This document shows, in pieces, positions 52,316 to 61,326 of a stretch of 64,000 nt of DNA. The position numbers were made by a program, and so were the translations under genes. This DNA is from Robertmurraya massiliosenegalensis JC6. GTDB taxonomy: Bacteria > Bacillota > Bacilli > Bacillales > Cytobacillaceae. The notes under the pieces were generated by a model that made no database searches, was not told where the DNA came from, and was given only the letters and a program-made list of their open reading frames with translations. Each line of letters starts with the position of its first letter. The stretch's first letter is position 1. The stretch spans positions 305,697-369,696 of the forward strand of contig NZ_HE978515.1 in the NCBI RefSeq assembly GCF_000311725.1. Direction: 5' to 3'.

Positions 52316-53584
52316 TTAAATAAGAAGATTAAATAGGTCCCGATCCTTGTTTACTTCTTTATAAGAAAACCCTTTTTTATTCATGCGTTCGATTAAATCA
52401 CAATAGCTTTCTTTTCTTTGCAATTCAATTCCAACTAAAGCTGGTCCATTTTCCTTATTATTTTTCTTCGTATATTCAAATCTAGTGATATCATCAGCTG
52501 GCCCTAATACTTCATCAAGAAATTCCCTTAACGCACCAGCACGTTGGGGGAAATTGACGATAAAATAATATAACAACCCCTCATACAAAAGCGACTTTTC
52601 TTTGATTTCCTGCATTCTCCCAATATCATTATTACCGCCGCTTATGACGCACACGACATTCTTTCCTTTGATTTCATCACAGTATAAATCAAGTGCTGCA
52701 ATCGGCATCGCTCCAGCAGGTTCTGCTACGATCGCATGCTCGTTATATAATTCTAGTATGCTCGTACATACCTTCCCTTCTGGAACAAGGATGATGTCAT
52801 CAATCAACTCTTGGCAAATTTCGAAGGTTTTGTTGCCAACACTTTTGACTGCTGCTCCATCAACAAACTTATCGATTTTATCAAGACAAATGACTTTCTG
52901 CGCATCCATCGCACCTTTCATAGAAGGAGCTCCCGCTGGCTCAACACCGATCATTTTTGTATTTGGAGAGATGCTTTTCACATATGTACTCAAGCCTGAA
53001 AGAAGCCCTCCACCACCAATACTACCAAAAACGAAGTCGATCGGTTCTTCACAATCATTAAGAATTTCTACCGCAACCGTTCCTTGACCTGCCATTACCA
53101 TTTCATCATCAAAAGGATGTATGAAGGCACGATTTTCCTTTTCAGCACATATAACAGATTCATGGTACGCATCGTCAAACGTATCACCGATTAAAATAAT
53201 ATCAACGTATTCTCGCCCAAATAATTCAACTTGACTAACCTTTTGCTTTGGCGTCGTTGTAGGCATATATATTTTCCCGTGGACCCTAAGATGACGACAT
53301 GCGTATGCGACTCCTTGTGCATGATTACCAGCACTCGCACAAACAACGCCATTCTTTAATTGTTCTTCGCTTAGTGATTTCACTTTATAAAAAGCTCCTC
53401 TTAGCTTGAAAGAACGGACATGTTGCAAATCTTCTCTTTTCAAATACACATTGCATGAGTATTTCTCCGACAACCGTTCATTTTTTTGTAACGGTGTATG
53501 GGCAACGATATCCTTGAGCTGCTGATACGCAATAATAATATCTTCCACATGCAGCCATTTCTTTTTTAATACATTCTGTTCCAT
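52316..53584 (-). CDS. ilvA: threonine dehydratase IlvA
   Basis: 422 residues. The PLP lysine is in VRSFKLRGA (Lys60), SAGNHAQG is the phosphate loop vicinity, and GSIGGGGLLSG binds the cofactor phosphate. A single C-terminal ACT-like domain (about 335-420) gives isoleucine feedback. It makes 2-oxobutanoate, the first step to isoleucine. ATG at 53584 behind AGGGGAA. Repeat copy C lies just upstream, between ilvA and dfrA. Confidence 0.95.
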   Translation of the reverse strand: MEQNVLKKKWLHVEDIIIAYQQLKDIVAHTPLQKNERLSEKYSCNVYLKREDLQHVRSFKLRGAFYKVKSLSEEQLKNGVVCASAGNHAQGVAYACRHLRVHGKIYMPTTTPKQKVSQVELFGREYVDIILIGDTFDDAYHESVICAEKENRAFIHPFDDEMVMAGQGTVAVEILNDCEEPIDFVFGSIGGGGLLSGLSTYVKSISPNTKMIGVEPAGAPSMKGAMDAQKVICLDKIDKFVDGAAVKSVGNKTFEICQELIDDIILVPEGKVCTSILELYNEHAIVAEPAGAMPIAALDLYCDEIKGKNVVCVISGGNNDIGRMQEIKEKSLLYEGLLYYFIVNFPQRAGALREFLDEVLGPADDITRFEYTKKNNKENGPALVGIELQRKESYCDLIERMNKKGFSYKEVNKDRDLFNLLI

Positions 53585-53727
53585 ATCATTCCCCTACCTC
53601 TAATCACACAAAATTTTAAAAATTCATGCTTAATTTAATTTGATCATTATAACATGTTCTATCTGATTAATTAAGCCTGTTATTATAAAATTATTATTTT
53701 TCGGTCAATTTTTAACATCCAGGAACA

Positions 53728-54045
53728 AAGCTCCTACAAAATGTAGGAAGCTTCCGGTTTGTCTTATTCGATCCAACCATCTCTCACCCTTAAGCGGAAT
53801 TTTTCCTGTTATCTTCTCGATGGAGTCTCTTTTAGGAGAAATAACGGAAGATTTTCCGCTTATGGAGAGCAAAATCGTTTGTTTTGGCATTTTTTGAAGG
53901 GATAGCAGGAATTTTTCCTGTTATTTTGGCTCTTTTTCATGATGCTTGCTCATTAAACGGAATTTCTCCTGTTATTTTTTCATGCAGATACGCCAACAGT
54001 TTATACGAACACGTTATCCACAAGTCGAGGAAATTTATAATTTCC
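53728..54045 (+). repeat. dispersed intergenic element, copy C (most complete)
   Basis: Hairpin at about 53727-53753 (GCTCCTAC...GTAGGAAGC), then units at 53790-53812, 53841-53863, 53902-53924 and 53953-53975, then a tail CAGATACGCCAAC...CAAGTCGAGGA (ends only). It shares the tail with copy B and the hairpin with copy A, so the full unit is about 320 bp. It lies between the ilvA start and the dfrA 3' end; nothing else is in 53585-54060. Confidence 0.87.
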
Positions 54046-54063
54046 TGCTAAAGCAACAAAAAA

Positions 54064-54086
54064 CCCTCCTGAATTCTTCAGGAGGG
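54064..54086 (-). terminator. terminator after dfrA
   Basis: CCCTCCTGAA and TTCAGGAGGG around a 3-nt loop, followed by TTTTTT on the minus strand. Confidence 0.85.
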
Positions 54087-54093
54087 GGGTGCG

Positions 54094-54582
54094 CTATTTA
54101 CGATCATAAATGACAAATTCATACTCATATGGATTTTTTTCATCTTTCAAACCTTGTTCTTTTGAACTCAGTTTCCACTCATTCATTTCAATTGCTGGAA
54201 AAAAAGTATCTCCATCGAAGCTTGAATGAATTTCAGTGATGTAAAGTCTATCCGCTTTTTGTAACATTTGCTTAAAAATTTCAGCTCCCCCGATAACGAA
54301 GAACTCTTCTTCAGGCTTCTGTTGGCTATAAACTAAAAATTGGTCTAGTCCATAGAATATGCTACATCCGTCATGGTGAAAATCCTTATTTCTTGTGATC
54401 ACAATGTTCTCTCTTCCAGGCAAAGGACGTCCAATAGAAGCAAAAGTCTTTCTACCCATGACGATCGGATGCCCCATCGTCACCCTTTTGAAAAATTTCA
54501 AGTCCTCTGGCAAATGCCATGGAAGTTGATTATCCTTCCCGATTACCCAGTTATCATCCATTGCCACAATGAAGGAAATCAT
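54094..54582 (-). CDS. dfrA: dihydrofolate reductase DfrA
   Basis: 162 residues. It reduces dihydrofolate to tetrahydrofolate with [20 protein letters not shown] (active-site loop), [19 protein letters not shown] and IGGAEIF are intact. The ATG overlaps the thyA stop in an ATGA junction, so the pair is coupled. Regeneration of tetrahydrofolate matches the demand created by ThyA; folD at 6.6 kb extends the folate theme. Confidence 0.96.
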   Translation of the reverse strand: MISFIVAMDDNWVIGKDNQLPWHLPEDLKFFKRVTMGHPIVMGRKTFASIGRPLPGRENIVITRNKDFHHDGCSIFYGLDQFLVYSQQKPEEEFFVIGGAEIFKQMLQKADRLYITEIHSSFDGDTFFPAIEMNEWKLSSKEQGLKDEKNPYEYEFVIYDRK

Positions 54583-55373
54583 ACACTGACGACTCCTTTT
54601 ATATGAGGGTGAGCGACATAGTCAACTAATTCAAAATCATCAAATGAGAATTGGAAGATATCCTTAATGGCCGGGTTTATTTTCATCTTCGGCAATGGAT
54701 ACGGCTCCCTTGTAAGTTGCAGTTCGACTTGCTCAATATGATTATTATAAATATGGGCGTCCCCTAATGTATGAATAAATTCACCTGGCTCCAAATCACA
54801 TACTTGTGCCACCATTAACGTTAACAGGGCATAAGAAGCGATATTAAATGGAACTCCAAGGAAGATATCTGCTGAACGTTGATACAGCTGGCAGGATAAT
54901 TTTCCATCTGCGACATGGAATTGGAATAGACAATGACATGGCGGTAGTGCCATTTTGTCTACATCGCCTACATTCCATGCATTGACAATTAATCTGCGAG
55001 AATCAGGATTTGTCTTGATTTGGTCAATCAATTGGCTGATTTGGTCAATTGTACTGCCATCTGCTGCAGTCCACGATCTCCATTGGTGACCATATACCGG
55101 ACCCAAATTTCCGTCTTCATCAGCCCACTCATTCCAAATACGTACACCATTATCCTGAAGATACTTCACATTCGTATCTCCTGTTAGAAACCAAAGCAAT
55201 TCATGAATAATCGATCTTAGATGAAGCTTTTTCGTCGTTACTACAGGAAACCCTTCTGCTAAATCAAAACGCATTTGATAGCCAAATGTACTAATCGTTC
55301 CCGTACCCGTTCTATCCTCTTTTTTTACACCATTTTCAAGTACGTGTTTACATAAATCTAAATACTGTTTCAA
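54579..55373 (-). CDS. thyA: thymidylate synthase ThyA
   Basis: 264 residues, standard short form. It methylates dUMP to dTMP with methylene-tetrahydrofolate. The catalytic Cys is in [27 protein letters not shown] and [18 protein letters not shown] are signature blocks. The TTG at 55373 gives the family start MKQYLDLC; a GTG three codons earlier is an alternative. First gene of the thyA-dfrA unit. Confidence 0.96.
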   Translation of the reverse strand: MKQYLDLCKHVLENGVKKEDRTGTGTISTFGYQMRFDLAEGFPVVTTKKLHLRSIIHELLWFLTGDTNVKYLQDNGVRIWNEWADEDGNLGPVYGHQWRSWTAADGSTIDQISQLIDQIKTNPDSRRLIVNAWNVGDVDKMALPPCHCLFQFHVADGKLSCQLYQRSADIFLGVPFNIASYALLTLMVAQVCDLEPGEFIHTLGDAHIYNNHIEQVELQLTREPYPLPKMKINPAIKDIFQFSFDDFELVDYVAHPHIKGVVSV

Positions 55374-55515
55374 AAAAACCACACCCTTACTTCATTCTTC
55401 TATCGCTTCTTTCAGATTTTCTTTTCCTCAAAAAAAGCATCGAAGTTAAATATGTTTTTTATTTTACCACAATATGATCACGAAACGATTTGAATTTCTT
55501 TCATCCTCTTAAAAA

Positions 55516-56217
55516 TTATTTCAGGTTTTTAATATATTCATAGGTCAAAGGAGCTTTATCCTTTAATAGTTGACGATTCTCGCTATTTATATAATACATT
55601 GCGAAGGCTTCAGCGAAATATTCTTCCGGTAATGTGATAAAATAAGTTCGGTTTTGAAATAGAGCATGCTTTTCGTTCGTCCAAATATGAAGAAAAACCG
55701 GATCAAATCGAAGCTTGTTATAAATAATTTGATCGATAGAATGAGCTAGTTCATGAAGTTCTAAATTGACGGAGCCATGCCCCATTCCTTTTTCACTATG
55801 TCCGATCTTAACGAGTACGACTTTCCCGCCACCAATTCCAGGTACTTCATCCCATTTTTTATTACTTGTATACCCTCTTGGAATGATCCCTTTTAAATGT
55901 TTAGCGGTAGGATTATCTGTTAATTTCCCCACAAAAAGCTTTATAAAAACCCCGTTTTGTTGTATTTTTGCTAATAGAGTAGGGGGAAGCTGTTGTATAT
56001 TCTCAATAATTGAAGCGGTTGTCACTTCATCAAAATTCTCTTCAGGTAAAATGACGATATCATTCATTGGGGAGTTATCATCTAAATAAAGCAACTCTTT
56101 TAAAGGGGAGTTACTAGGGTAATATTTTAATAGAATACCATCGTTGGATTGCTTGGAATTCCCCAATAAAATCAGCATTACAACGGAAATACCTATGACG
56201 AAGACCCTTTTTTTCAT
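55516..56217 (-). CDS. secreted lethal-factor-like (PPEP-type) metalloprotease
   Basis: 233 residues. An N-terminal signal peptide (about 1-22) directs export. The core is an anthrax-toxin-lethal-factor-type domain: HELAH at 155-159 with Glu156, and EEYFAEAFAMYY (Glu198/199 as third zinc ligand). The distance matches Pro-Pro endopeptidases such as PPEP-1, which cut proline-proline bonds in surface adhesins. Substrate here unknown. The ATG at 56217 follows GGGGAG. Transcribed alone, divergent from the GIY-YIG gene. Confidence 0.82.
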   Translation of the reverse strand: MKKRVFVIGISVVMLILLGNSKQSNDGILLKYYPSNSPLKELLYLDDNSPMNDIVILPEENFDEVTTASIIENIQQLPPTLLAKIQQNGVFIKLFVGKLTDNPTAKHLKGIIPRGYTSNKKWDEVPGIGGGKVVLVKIGHSEKGMGHGSVNLELHELAHSIDQIIYNKLRFDPVFLHIWTNEKHALFQNRTYFITLPEEYFAEAFAMYYINSENRQLLKDKAPLTYEYIKNLK

Positions 56218-56252
56218 TCTGCTACTCCCCTTTCTATCATTAGGAGGTTGTC

Positions 56253-56627
56253 ATGGTTGAATTAATCGATCCATCCCATACGCTCTATGCTATTCACTTA
56301 CATCTATCTAGTGAAGTAAAGATTGAGGTTGGGAAACTTGGGAGCTTTCTTTTTGAAAAAGGGGATTATATTTACGTTGGGAGTGCCAAACGAAACATTC
56401 TCGCGCGAATTAATCGCCACAAAAAGGAAGAAAAAGTGCAAAAATGGCATTTTGATTATTTACGTCCACATGGTGTTATTACAAAAATTATAACATATGA
56501 AACTAGCATCGGAGAGTGTCAGTTAGCTGAGAAATTAAGGAAAAAAAGCGAGGGGCATTTTCCGATCAAAAAATTTGGTTCAACTGATTGTCGATGTCCT
56601 TCTCATTTAATCTATACGGCAAACTAA
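56253..56627 (+). CDS. GIY-YIG nuclease-like protein (DUF123)
   Basis: 124 residues. The GIY-YIG core is seen in LYAIHL and GDYIYVGSA, with an Arg in ILARINRH; the C-terminal GSTDCRCPSHL is the DUF123 Cys/His block. Nuclease activity is not established for this subfamily. The ATG at 56253 follows AGGAGG. It converges on the TerD gene with a shared terminator. Confidence 0.85.
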   Translation: MVELIDPSHTLYAIHLHLSSEVKIEVGKLGSFLFEKGDYIYVGSAKRNILARINRHKKEEKVQKWHFDYLRPHGVITKIITYETSIGECQLAEKLRKKSEGHFPIKKFGSTDCRCPSHLIYTAN

Positions 56628-56656
56628 AACAGGCTACTTTTATCGTAGCCTGTTTT
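56626..56656. terminator. bidirectional terminator
   Basis: Perfect arms AAAACAGGCTAC and GTAGCCTGTTTT with a 7-nt loop, between the convergent GIY-YIG and TerD genes. Confidence 0.87.
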
Positions 56657-56676
56657 TATTAATACTCTTTAGTTTA

Positions 56677-57258
56677 TTAAACCTGTAATCCAAAATTACG
56701 ACAAAGCGCTGCAAGTCCTCCAGAAAATCCACTTCCAACCGCATTGAATTTCCAATCTCCATTATGCTTATAAAGCTCACAAATGACGACGGCTGTTTCT
56801 ACTGAGAAATCCTCTCCAAGGTCATATCGTAAAACCTCATCATTCGTATCTGCATTTACAACGCGGACAAAGGCATTCGATACTTGACCAAAGTTTTGAC
56901 TACGCTGTTCAGCATCATGGATTGTTACCGTAATTGCAATTCTACTAATGTTTGATGGGACTTTACTGAAGTCAATTTTGATTTGTTCATCGTCTCCATC
57001 CCCTTCACCTGTCCGGTTATCTCCTGTATGCTCGACAGAACCTGATGGATGGACTAAGTTATTGTAAAAAATAAAATCTAAATCTTGAGTAGCCTTTCCA
57101 TTCTCATCTGTTAAGAAGGCAGAGGCATCTAAATCAAAATCCTGTCCACCGTCATAGCGATTAGTATCCCAGCCTAATCCAATGATCACTCTTGTTAAAC
57201 CTGGGTTCGTTTTCGTTAAGTCAATACGTTGTCCCTTTGATAAATTAATACTACTCAT
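56677..57258 (-). CDS. TerD-family stress protein (YceD/YceE-like)
   Basis: 193 residues. [36 protein letters not shown] and [17 protein letters not shown] carry the acidic calcium-binding residues of TerD. It is the last gene of the yceG-telA-terD-terD unit. TerD proteins bind calcium and act in resistance to tellurite, envelope and toxin stress; the biochemical role is unsettled. ATG at 57258 behind GAGGTGAG. Confidence 0.92.
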   Translation of the reverse strand: MSSINLSKGQRIDLTKTNPGLTRVIIGLGWDTNRYDGGQDFDLDASAFLTDENGKATQDLDFIFYNNLVHPSGSVEHTGDNRTGEGDGDDEQIKIDFSKVPSNISRIAITVTIHDAEQRSQNFGQVSNAFVRVVNADTNDEVLRYDLGEDFSVETAVVICELYKHNGDWKFNAVGSGFSGGLAALCRNFGLQV

Positions 57259-57297
57259 TCTCTCACCTCTTAATAGATTTTATTTAAGCCTGATTGC

Positions 57298-57906
57298 TTA
57301 TGAATATGATCGTACTAATTCTCCAAGACTAGCAGCTGTAGTACCATTTCCAACAGCAGCAAATTTCCAATCAGTACCGTGACGATAAATTTCTCCAACA
57401 ACTAAGCTTGTCTTTCCATTATAATCATCACTTAAATTGTAATGGATAAGCTCTTGACCATTCGTTGGATTAGCCACTCGTATATAAGCATTGCGAATCA
57501 TTCCAAAGTGCTGTCTTCTCTTTACACAATCATAAATATTAACAACAAACACAAGCTTCTGGATCGTTGATGGAATTCTGTCTAAATCAATATTAATTTG
57601 TTCATCATCTCCATCACCATGACCAGTTAAATTATCACCCGTATGTTGAACACTTCCATCACTGCTCTTCAAGTTGCCAAAGTAAATCACATCATTATTA
57701 TTTCGTAGTCTATCTCCATCACCAAGCATAATGACTGAGGCGTCACAATCAATATTCGAACCGCCGCCACCGCCAAATAACGAACCTAGCAAACCGCCGC
57801 CACGGTTTTCTACTGGATCCCAACCAAGTCCTACTAAAATTTTTGATAAACCTGGATTCCCTTTTGTTAAATCAACTCGTTGACCTTTTTGTAAATTTAT
57901 CGCCAT
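57298..57906 (-). CDS. TerD-family protein with a Gly-rich insertion (YceC-like)
   Basis: 202 residues. The TerD motifs are kept ([28 protein letters not shown]). Between GLGWDP and the acidic block there is a Gly-rich stretch of about 16 residues (GGGLLGSLFGGGGGS, 36-50), and the FDLDAS motif reads IDCDAS. This may be a flexible loop or aggregation-prone segment. ATG at 57906 behind GAGGTGA. Second TerD copy of the operon. Confidence 0.9.
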   Translation of the reverse strand: MAINLQKGQRVDLTKGNPGLSKILVGLGWDPVENRGGGLLGSLFGGGGGSNIDCDASVIMLGDGDRLRNNNDVIYFGNLKSSDGSVQHTGDNLTGHGDGDDEQINIDLDRIPSTIQKLVFVVNIYDCVKRRQHFGMIRNAYIRVANPTNGQELIHYNLSDDYNGKTSLVVGEIYRHGTDWKFAAVGNGTTAASLGELVRSYS

Positions 57907-57965
57907 TTCATTCACCTCTGTATGTATTTTTTACTCATTTCTTGATCTTTGAACTAAATTGCTGC

Positions 57966-59078
57966 TTACGCATTCCCTTGAAGCTTCATTTGTTTAAAAT
58001 TATCTTGTAAGCGCTCAAGCTTCTTCGTACCTTCTTCTCTTAGGCGCTTGTTTTCTTCTTCAATCGATTTTGTTTCTTGCATGCCTTTCATGATTACATT
58101 CCATGATTCCTCAATCGTCTCAATCTTAATACTTGGCCCTCCTGCAAGTCTTGCAATATCAACACTTTGCTGAGAAATATTTTGGGCATTCCGAAGGAGC
58201 ATTTCATTTGTACGTCGGTCCAGTTCACTCATTGAATCCGCCACTAGTTTTTGACGTTTTGCCGCCACTGCTTGAATCAGGCCATTTTTGAAGATAGGAA
58301 TCGTCGTAACGAATGCTGAATTAATTTTTCCAATTAGCTTTGTATTCCCTCTTTGCAGTAATCTAATTTGTGGTGCTGTTTGCAATGCGACCATTTTAGC
58401 CATTTCTAAATCATAGATTCTTTGTTCTAGTAGTTCAATCACATTTCTTAATGTGTCAAGTTGCATAGCGGCTACTTGGTCCCCAGTTTCTGCTCTTGAT
58501 TGAAGGAGAGGCAGCTGGTTCTTCTTCAAATCTTCGACCTTCATTTCCCCAGCCACTACGTATTTCTCTAGAGTGAGGTAGTATTGGTAATTTTGCTCAT
58601 ACATTTGGTCAAGCATTTGAGTGGAATCTACCATTTCTCCTTGGTATTTAGAAATCTCAACATATATTTTGTCAATTTCTCCACCCATTGTCTGATACTT
58701 ACCAAATAGCTTCTCAATCAACTTTTCACCACGTTTAAAAAGCTTGCCAAAGAGACCACCTGACGTTTGTTCAAAATCCTTCTTATCAAATTTATCCATG
58801 ATGCGGCCAAGCTGTTTTAATAATTCCCCTGAATCCTCTAATTTTGTCGCTCTCATATTACTTAAAATTTGATCCGAAAATCTTGAAATTTGAACTGCTG
58901 GCTCTTTCCCGAATTCTAGCACCTGAATTTGATCGTTTGCATCAATTGAACGAGCTAGCTGTTGCACTTCCGGCTCGTTTCGAAGCGCAAGCTTTATCTC
59001 TGATACTTTCGATTCCGATAATTTATCTTCAGGTTCCTTTGCAAGCAAATCAAGCTGTGCATTTTCAATTTGACTCAT
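57966..59078 (-). CDS. telA: TelA/KlaA toxic-anion-resistance protein (YceH-like)
   Basis: 370 residues, largely coiled-coil and helical. LLKQLGRIMDKFDKKDFEQ and the GGLFGKLFKRGEKLIEKLFGKYQ region and NMRATKLED near the start are TelA family blocks. It is associated with resistance to tellurite and other membrane stress in the ter/yce operon. The ATG at 59078 is chosen for AAAGGTGG; 12 codons of open frame lie upstream. Second gene of the unit after yceG. Confidence 0.9.
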   Translation of the reverse strand: MSQIENAQLDLLAKEPEDKLSESKVSEIKLALRNEPEVQQLARSIDANDQIQVLEFGKEPAVQISRFSDQILSNMRATKLEDSGELLKQLGRIMDKFDKKDFEQTSGGLFGKLFKRGEKLIEKLFGKYQTMGGEIDKIYVEISKYQGEMVDSTQMLDQMYEQNYQYYLTLEKYVVAGEMKVEDLKKNQLPLLQSRAETGDQVAAMQLDTLRNVIELLEQRIYDLEMAKMVALQTAPQIRLLQRGNTKLIGKINSAFVTTIPIFKNGLIQAVAAKRQKLVADSMSELDRRTNEMLLRNAQNISQQSVDIARLAGGPSIKIETIEESWNVIMKGMQETKSIEEENKRLREEGTKKLERLQDNFKQMKLQGNA

Positions 59079-59119
59079 ATGATCATCCACCTTTACTATA
59101 TTTTTTGATTTCATATATT

Positions 59120-60751
59120 TTAAGTTCTTCTAAACCCTTGGCGAAAAAGTCGCTTCACAATAGAAGGTTCTCGAAAATCTAAATTAAAGACGACATCTTC
59201 TAGCCAGTGTGTGTCATATAAATGATCTTCTACAAAATTTTCAATATCATTATGACCAGGAGGATTATATAAAATGATGTCGATCCCAAATTGATTAAGA
59301 AGTAATAATAATGCGGCATCGGTTCTCGTCATCGTTCCGTTTAATTCATTATTATAAAGGATAAGCTTTGGAACAGTTTGCGAATAGTCGAACTGTTGCA
59401 GGAGCTGTAAAACATTAGGGGGAATCTGCATCCCTTGAGTAAATAGATAAATTTTTACATCATCGGTTGTTTCCTTATAAACAGGCTTTAGCGCCGGCTT
59501 CGCACAAATATTTCGGATTGCATTGGCTATACCCATTTGCAGCCCAGTTGGAAGATGACTATAACGCCAATAATTACTGCTAATCATTTTTTCGACACTC
59601 AACAGACCATCTCGTTCTAAAGCGTCACGGTAATGAAAGCGAAAGTCATTATTTACTGAACTTGAAAACGGGAACTGTTTAATCAGTAAACTCGCATCCC
59701 CTTCTGTAATCCCATGTATGCGATCCCAATATTCCTTTCGATTGCGACTTACTCCTTGTACCTTTGCAAATACAGTCGGAATTTTGACAATTCCATTATT
59801 CACTTCGAAATCTGGTCGAATCATGGCAATTTCTTTTGATAAAAGAAACAGTTCATCATACGTTGTTTTTAACGTGATAGAAGTTGGTGTGTAGTCTCTT
59901 AACTGCCAAGGTTTATACAAACCAGATCCTTCATGGTTAAGGATCGTCTCGATTTCTCTTGAAGCTCTATAGGCAACCGTTGCTTTACGACTTCTTTTTT
60001 CTACCGGGAATGCTTCCGCTGCCTTTTGCCCTGGGTAATGATGAACAAAGGTCAACTCTCCATTTGGATCGATTTCAGAAAGAATATCTTTGCCATTAGG
60101 GTTATAGACGACTAGATCACAGCCTATTTTCAGCAAATAATAGAAGAAGTAAAAGTGGCTTTTCTTAAAGTCACCATACCAAAGAAATTTCGGTAACTCC
60201 TTCTCAAGTTCGCTTTTCTCAAGCTCAGGTTGTAGATGATTAACTGACCACTTTACTAAATCCACTAACACTCTTCTTAGTTCATGGTTTTTTAAACCTT
60301 GTGCTTCCTTTTCATCAAATAGCTTGAGCGTATCAATCATCGCCTCTCGAAGCTTGCGATGAAGGGCTGGTTGTGTTGATTTTAAAAGAAGCTGTTCTCC
60401 GTCTAAAAAAGCGACAAATCGGTTGATGGACAGTTTTTGTTCTTGATTAATATTCAACACTCGTTGTATCGCTTGAAAGTGTTGATTATCGATTTTTTTA
60501 TCAAGCGTCTCTTCACTTAGAAGATTTAAAATCTTCTCTTCGCCATGAACATATTCGAATAGCTGGTTATAGTACTCATCTTCATCTATCGCAATCCCTA
60601 AAAATCGAGCAACCACTTGGCCGATGTGAATGGTCCCTTTCTCAGTTTGAAATCGCGGCCGTTCCGAAATCGCTTTTTTAAGCATTGATACCCATGTCTC
60701 TAAAGACAATGGCAATATATGTGCAACTAAATGACTATAAGATGGATTCAT
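59120..60751 (-). CDS. yceG: YceG-family protein of the Ter stress operon
   Basis: 543 residues, soluble, no signal peptide. The whole sequence (SYSHLVAHILPL start, FLWYGDFKKSHFYFFYYLLKIGCDLVVYNPNG and ILYNPPGHNDIENFV) matches the Bacillus YceG family found only in ter operons. The repeated VVYNP and ILYNPPG blocks suggest two related Rossmann-like halves. Function unknown. ATG at 60751. An ECF-sigma-type promoter lies about 110 nt upstream. Confidence 0.9.
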   Translation of the reverse strand: MNPSYSHLVAHILPLSLETWVSMLKKAISERPRFQTEKGTIHIGQVVARFLGIAIDEDEYYNQLFEYVHGEEKILNLLSEETLDKKIDNQHFQAIQRVLNINQEQKLSINRFVAFLDGEQLLLKSTQPALHRKLREAMIDTLKLFDEKEAQGLKNHELRRVLVDLVKWSVNHLQPELEKSELEKELPKFLWYGDFKKSHFYFFYYLLKIGCDLVVYNPNGKDILSEIDPNGELTFVHHYPGQKAAEAFPVEKRSRKATVAYRASREIETILNHEGSGLYKPWQLRDYTPTSITLKTTYDELFLLSKEIAMIRPDFEVNNGIVKIPTVFAKVQGVSRNRKEYWDRIHGITEGDASLLIKQFPFSSSVNNDFRFHYRDALERDGLLSVEKMISSNYWRYSHLPTGLQMGIANAIRNICAKPALKPVYKETTDDVKIYLFTQGMQIPPNVLQLLQQFDYSQTVPKLILYNNELNGTMTRTDAALLLLLNQFGIDIILYNPPGHNDIENFVEDHLYDTHWLEDVVFNLDFREPSIVKRLFRQGFRRT

Positions 60752-60858
60752 GAAATCCCTTCCCTTTTAACAAAGCTCTTCTACATTTCAATGATATATG
60801 TATACTACCATCATATCACAGTTATCGATTTGATTTCTAAGAATGCTATATTTTCTAT

Positions 60859-60884
60859 TACGAGAAATATTGAAAAAAGTTTCA
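60859..60884 (-). promoter_or_regulatory. ECF-sigma-type promoter of the yceG operon
   Basis: On the minus strand TGAAAC, 16 nt, then CGTA: the -35/-10 pattern of SigW/SigM/SigX promoters. In B. subtilis the yceCDEFGHI operon is controlled by such factors and SigB. It lies 108 nt upstream of the yceG start. The rest of 60752-61056 is AT-rich without other supported features. Confidence 0.65.
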
Positions 60885-61068
60885 TTTTTTATTCCATATG
60901 AAGTGGTGATTTAGGATAGGTATATAGAGAATCTAAAAGCCACTCCCTTGCCGATAAAAGAGAAAAAGAATCCTTCCATTCCCCATTTCACCTTTTTTCT
61001 TGTCTTCGCATATGTTGTAGAAATCCAACTGTAATTGAAAAGGATTTATTAGGAAGGTGAGACTTATT

Positions 61069-61323
61069 ATGCGATTACTTTATCGACTGAAAGCAACAGG
61101 GGACCTCCAAAAGGAGTTAACCACAATAGAAGATATTATGTTTTCTCGAATTTTTGTTTATATGGATTTTTTCCTTTTGTCGTTTATTTTTTCTTATATG
61201 CTTTATCCATTACATCAGTCTTTAACGCTATCCCTACTTATCTTTATTGGGTTTGGTTTGTTATGCTTTAGTTTCTATTCTCTTTTAGGACTGTGGAAAC
61301 ACGAGAAATCAGCGAAACCATAA
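61069..61323 (+). CDS. small two-segment membrane protein
   Basis: 84 residues with two hydrophobic segments (about 23-48 and 52-75) and charged ends. The ATG at 61069 has AAGGTGA 8 nt upstream; a GTG four codons before is too close to that site. It lies between the two ter transcription units, on the opposite strand, and converges on the HAD gene with only 3 nt between stops. No family recognised. Confidence 0.55.
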   Translation: MRLLYRLKATGDLQKELTTIEDIMFSRIFVYMDFFLLSFIFSYMLYPLHQSLTLSLLIFIGFGLLCFSFYSLLGLWKHEKSAKP

Positions 61324-61326
61324 TTC

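Noticed and set aside
52602..53087. 161-codon plus-strand frame over ilvA
   Set aside because: Lies wholly inside the conserved ilvA on the opposite strand and has low-complexity, Ser/Pro-rich translation.
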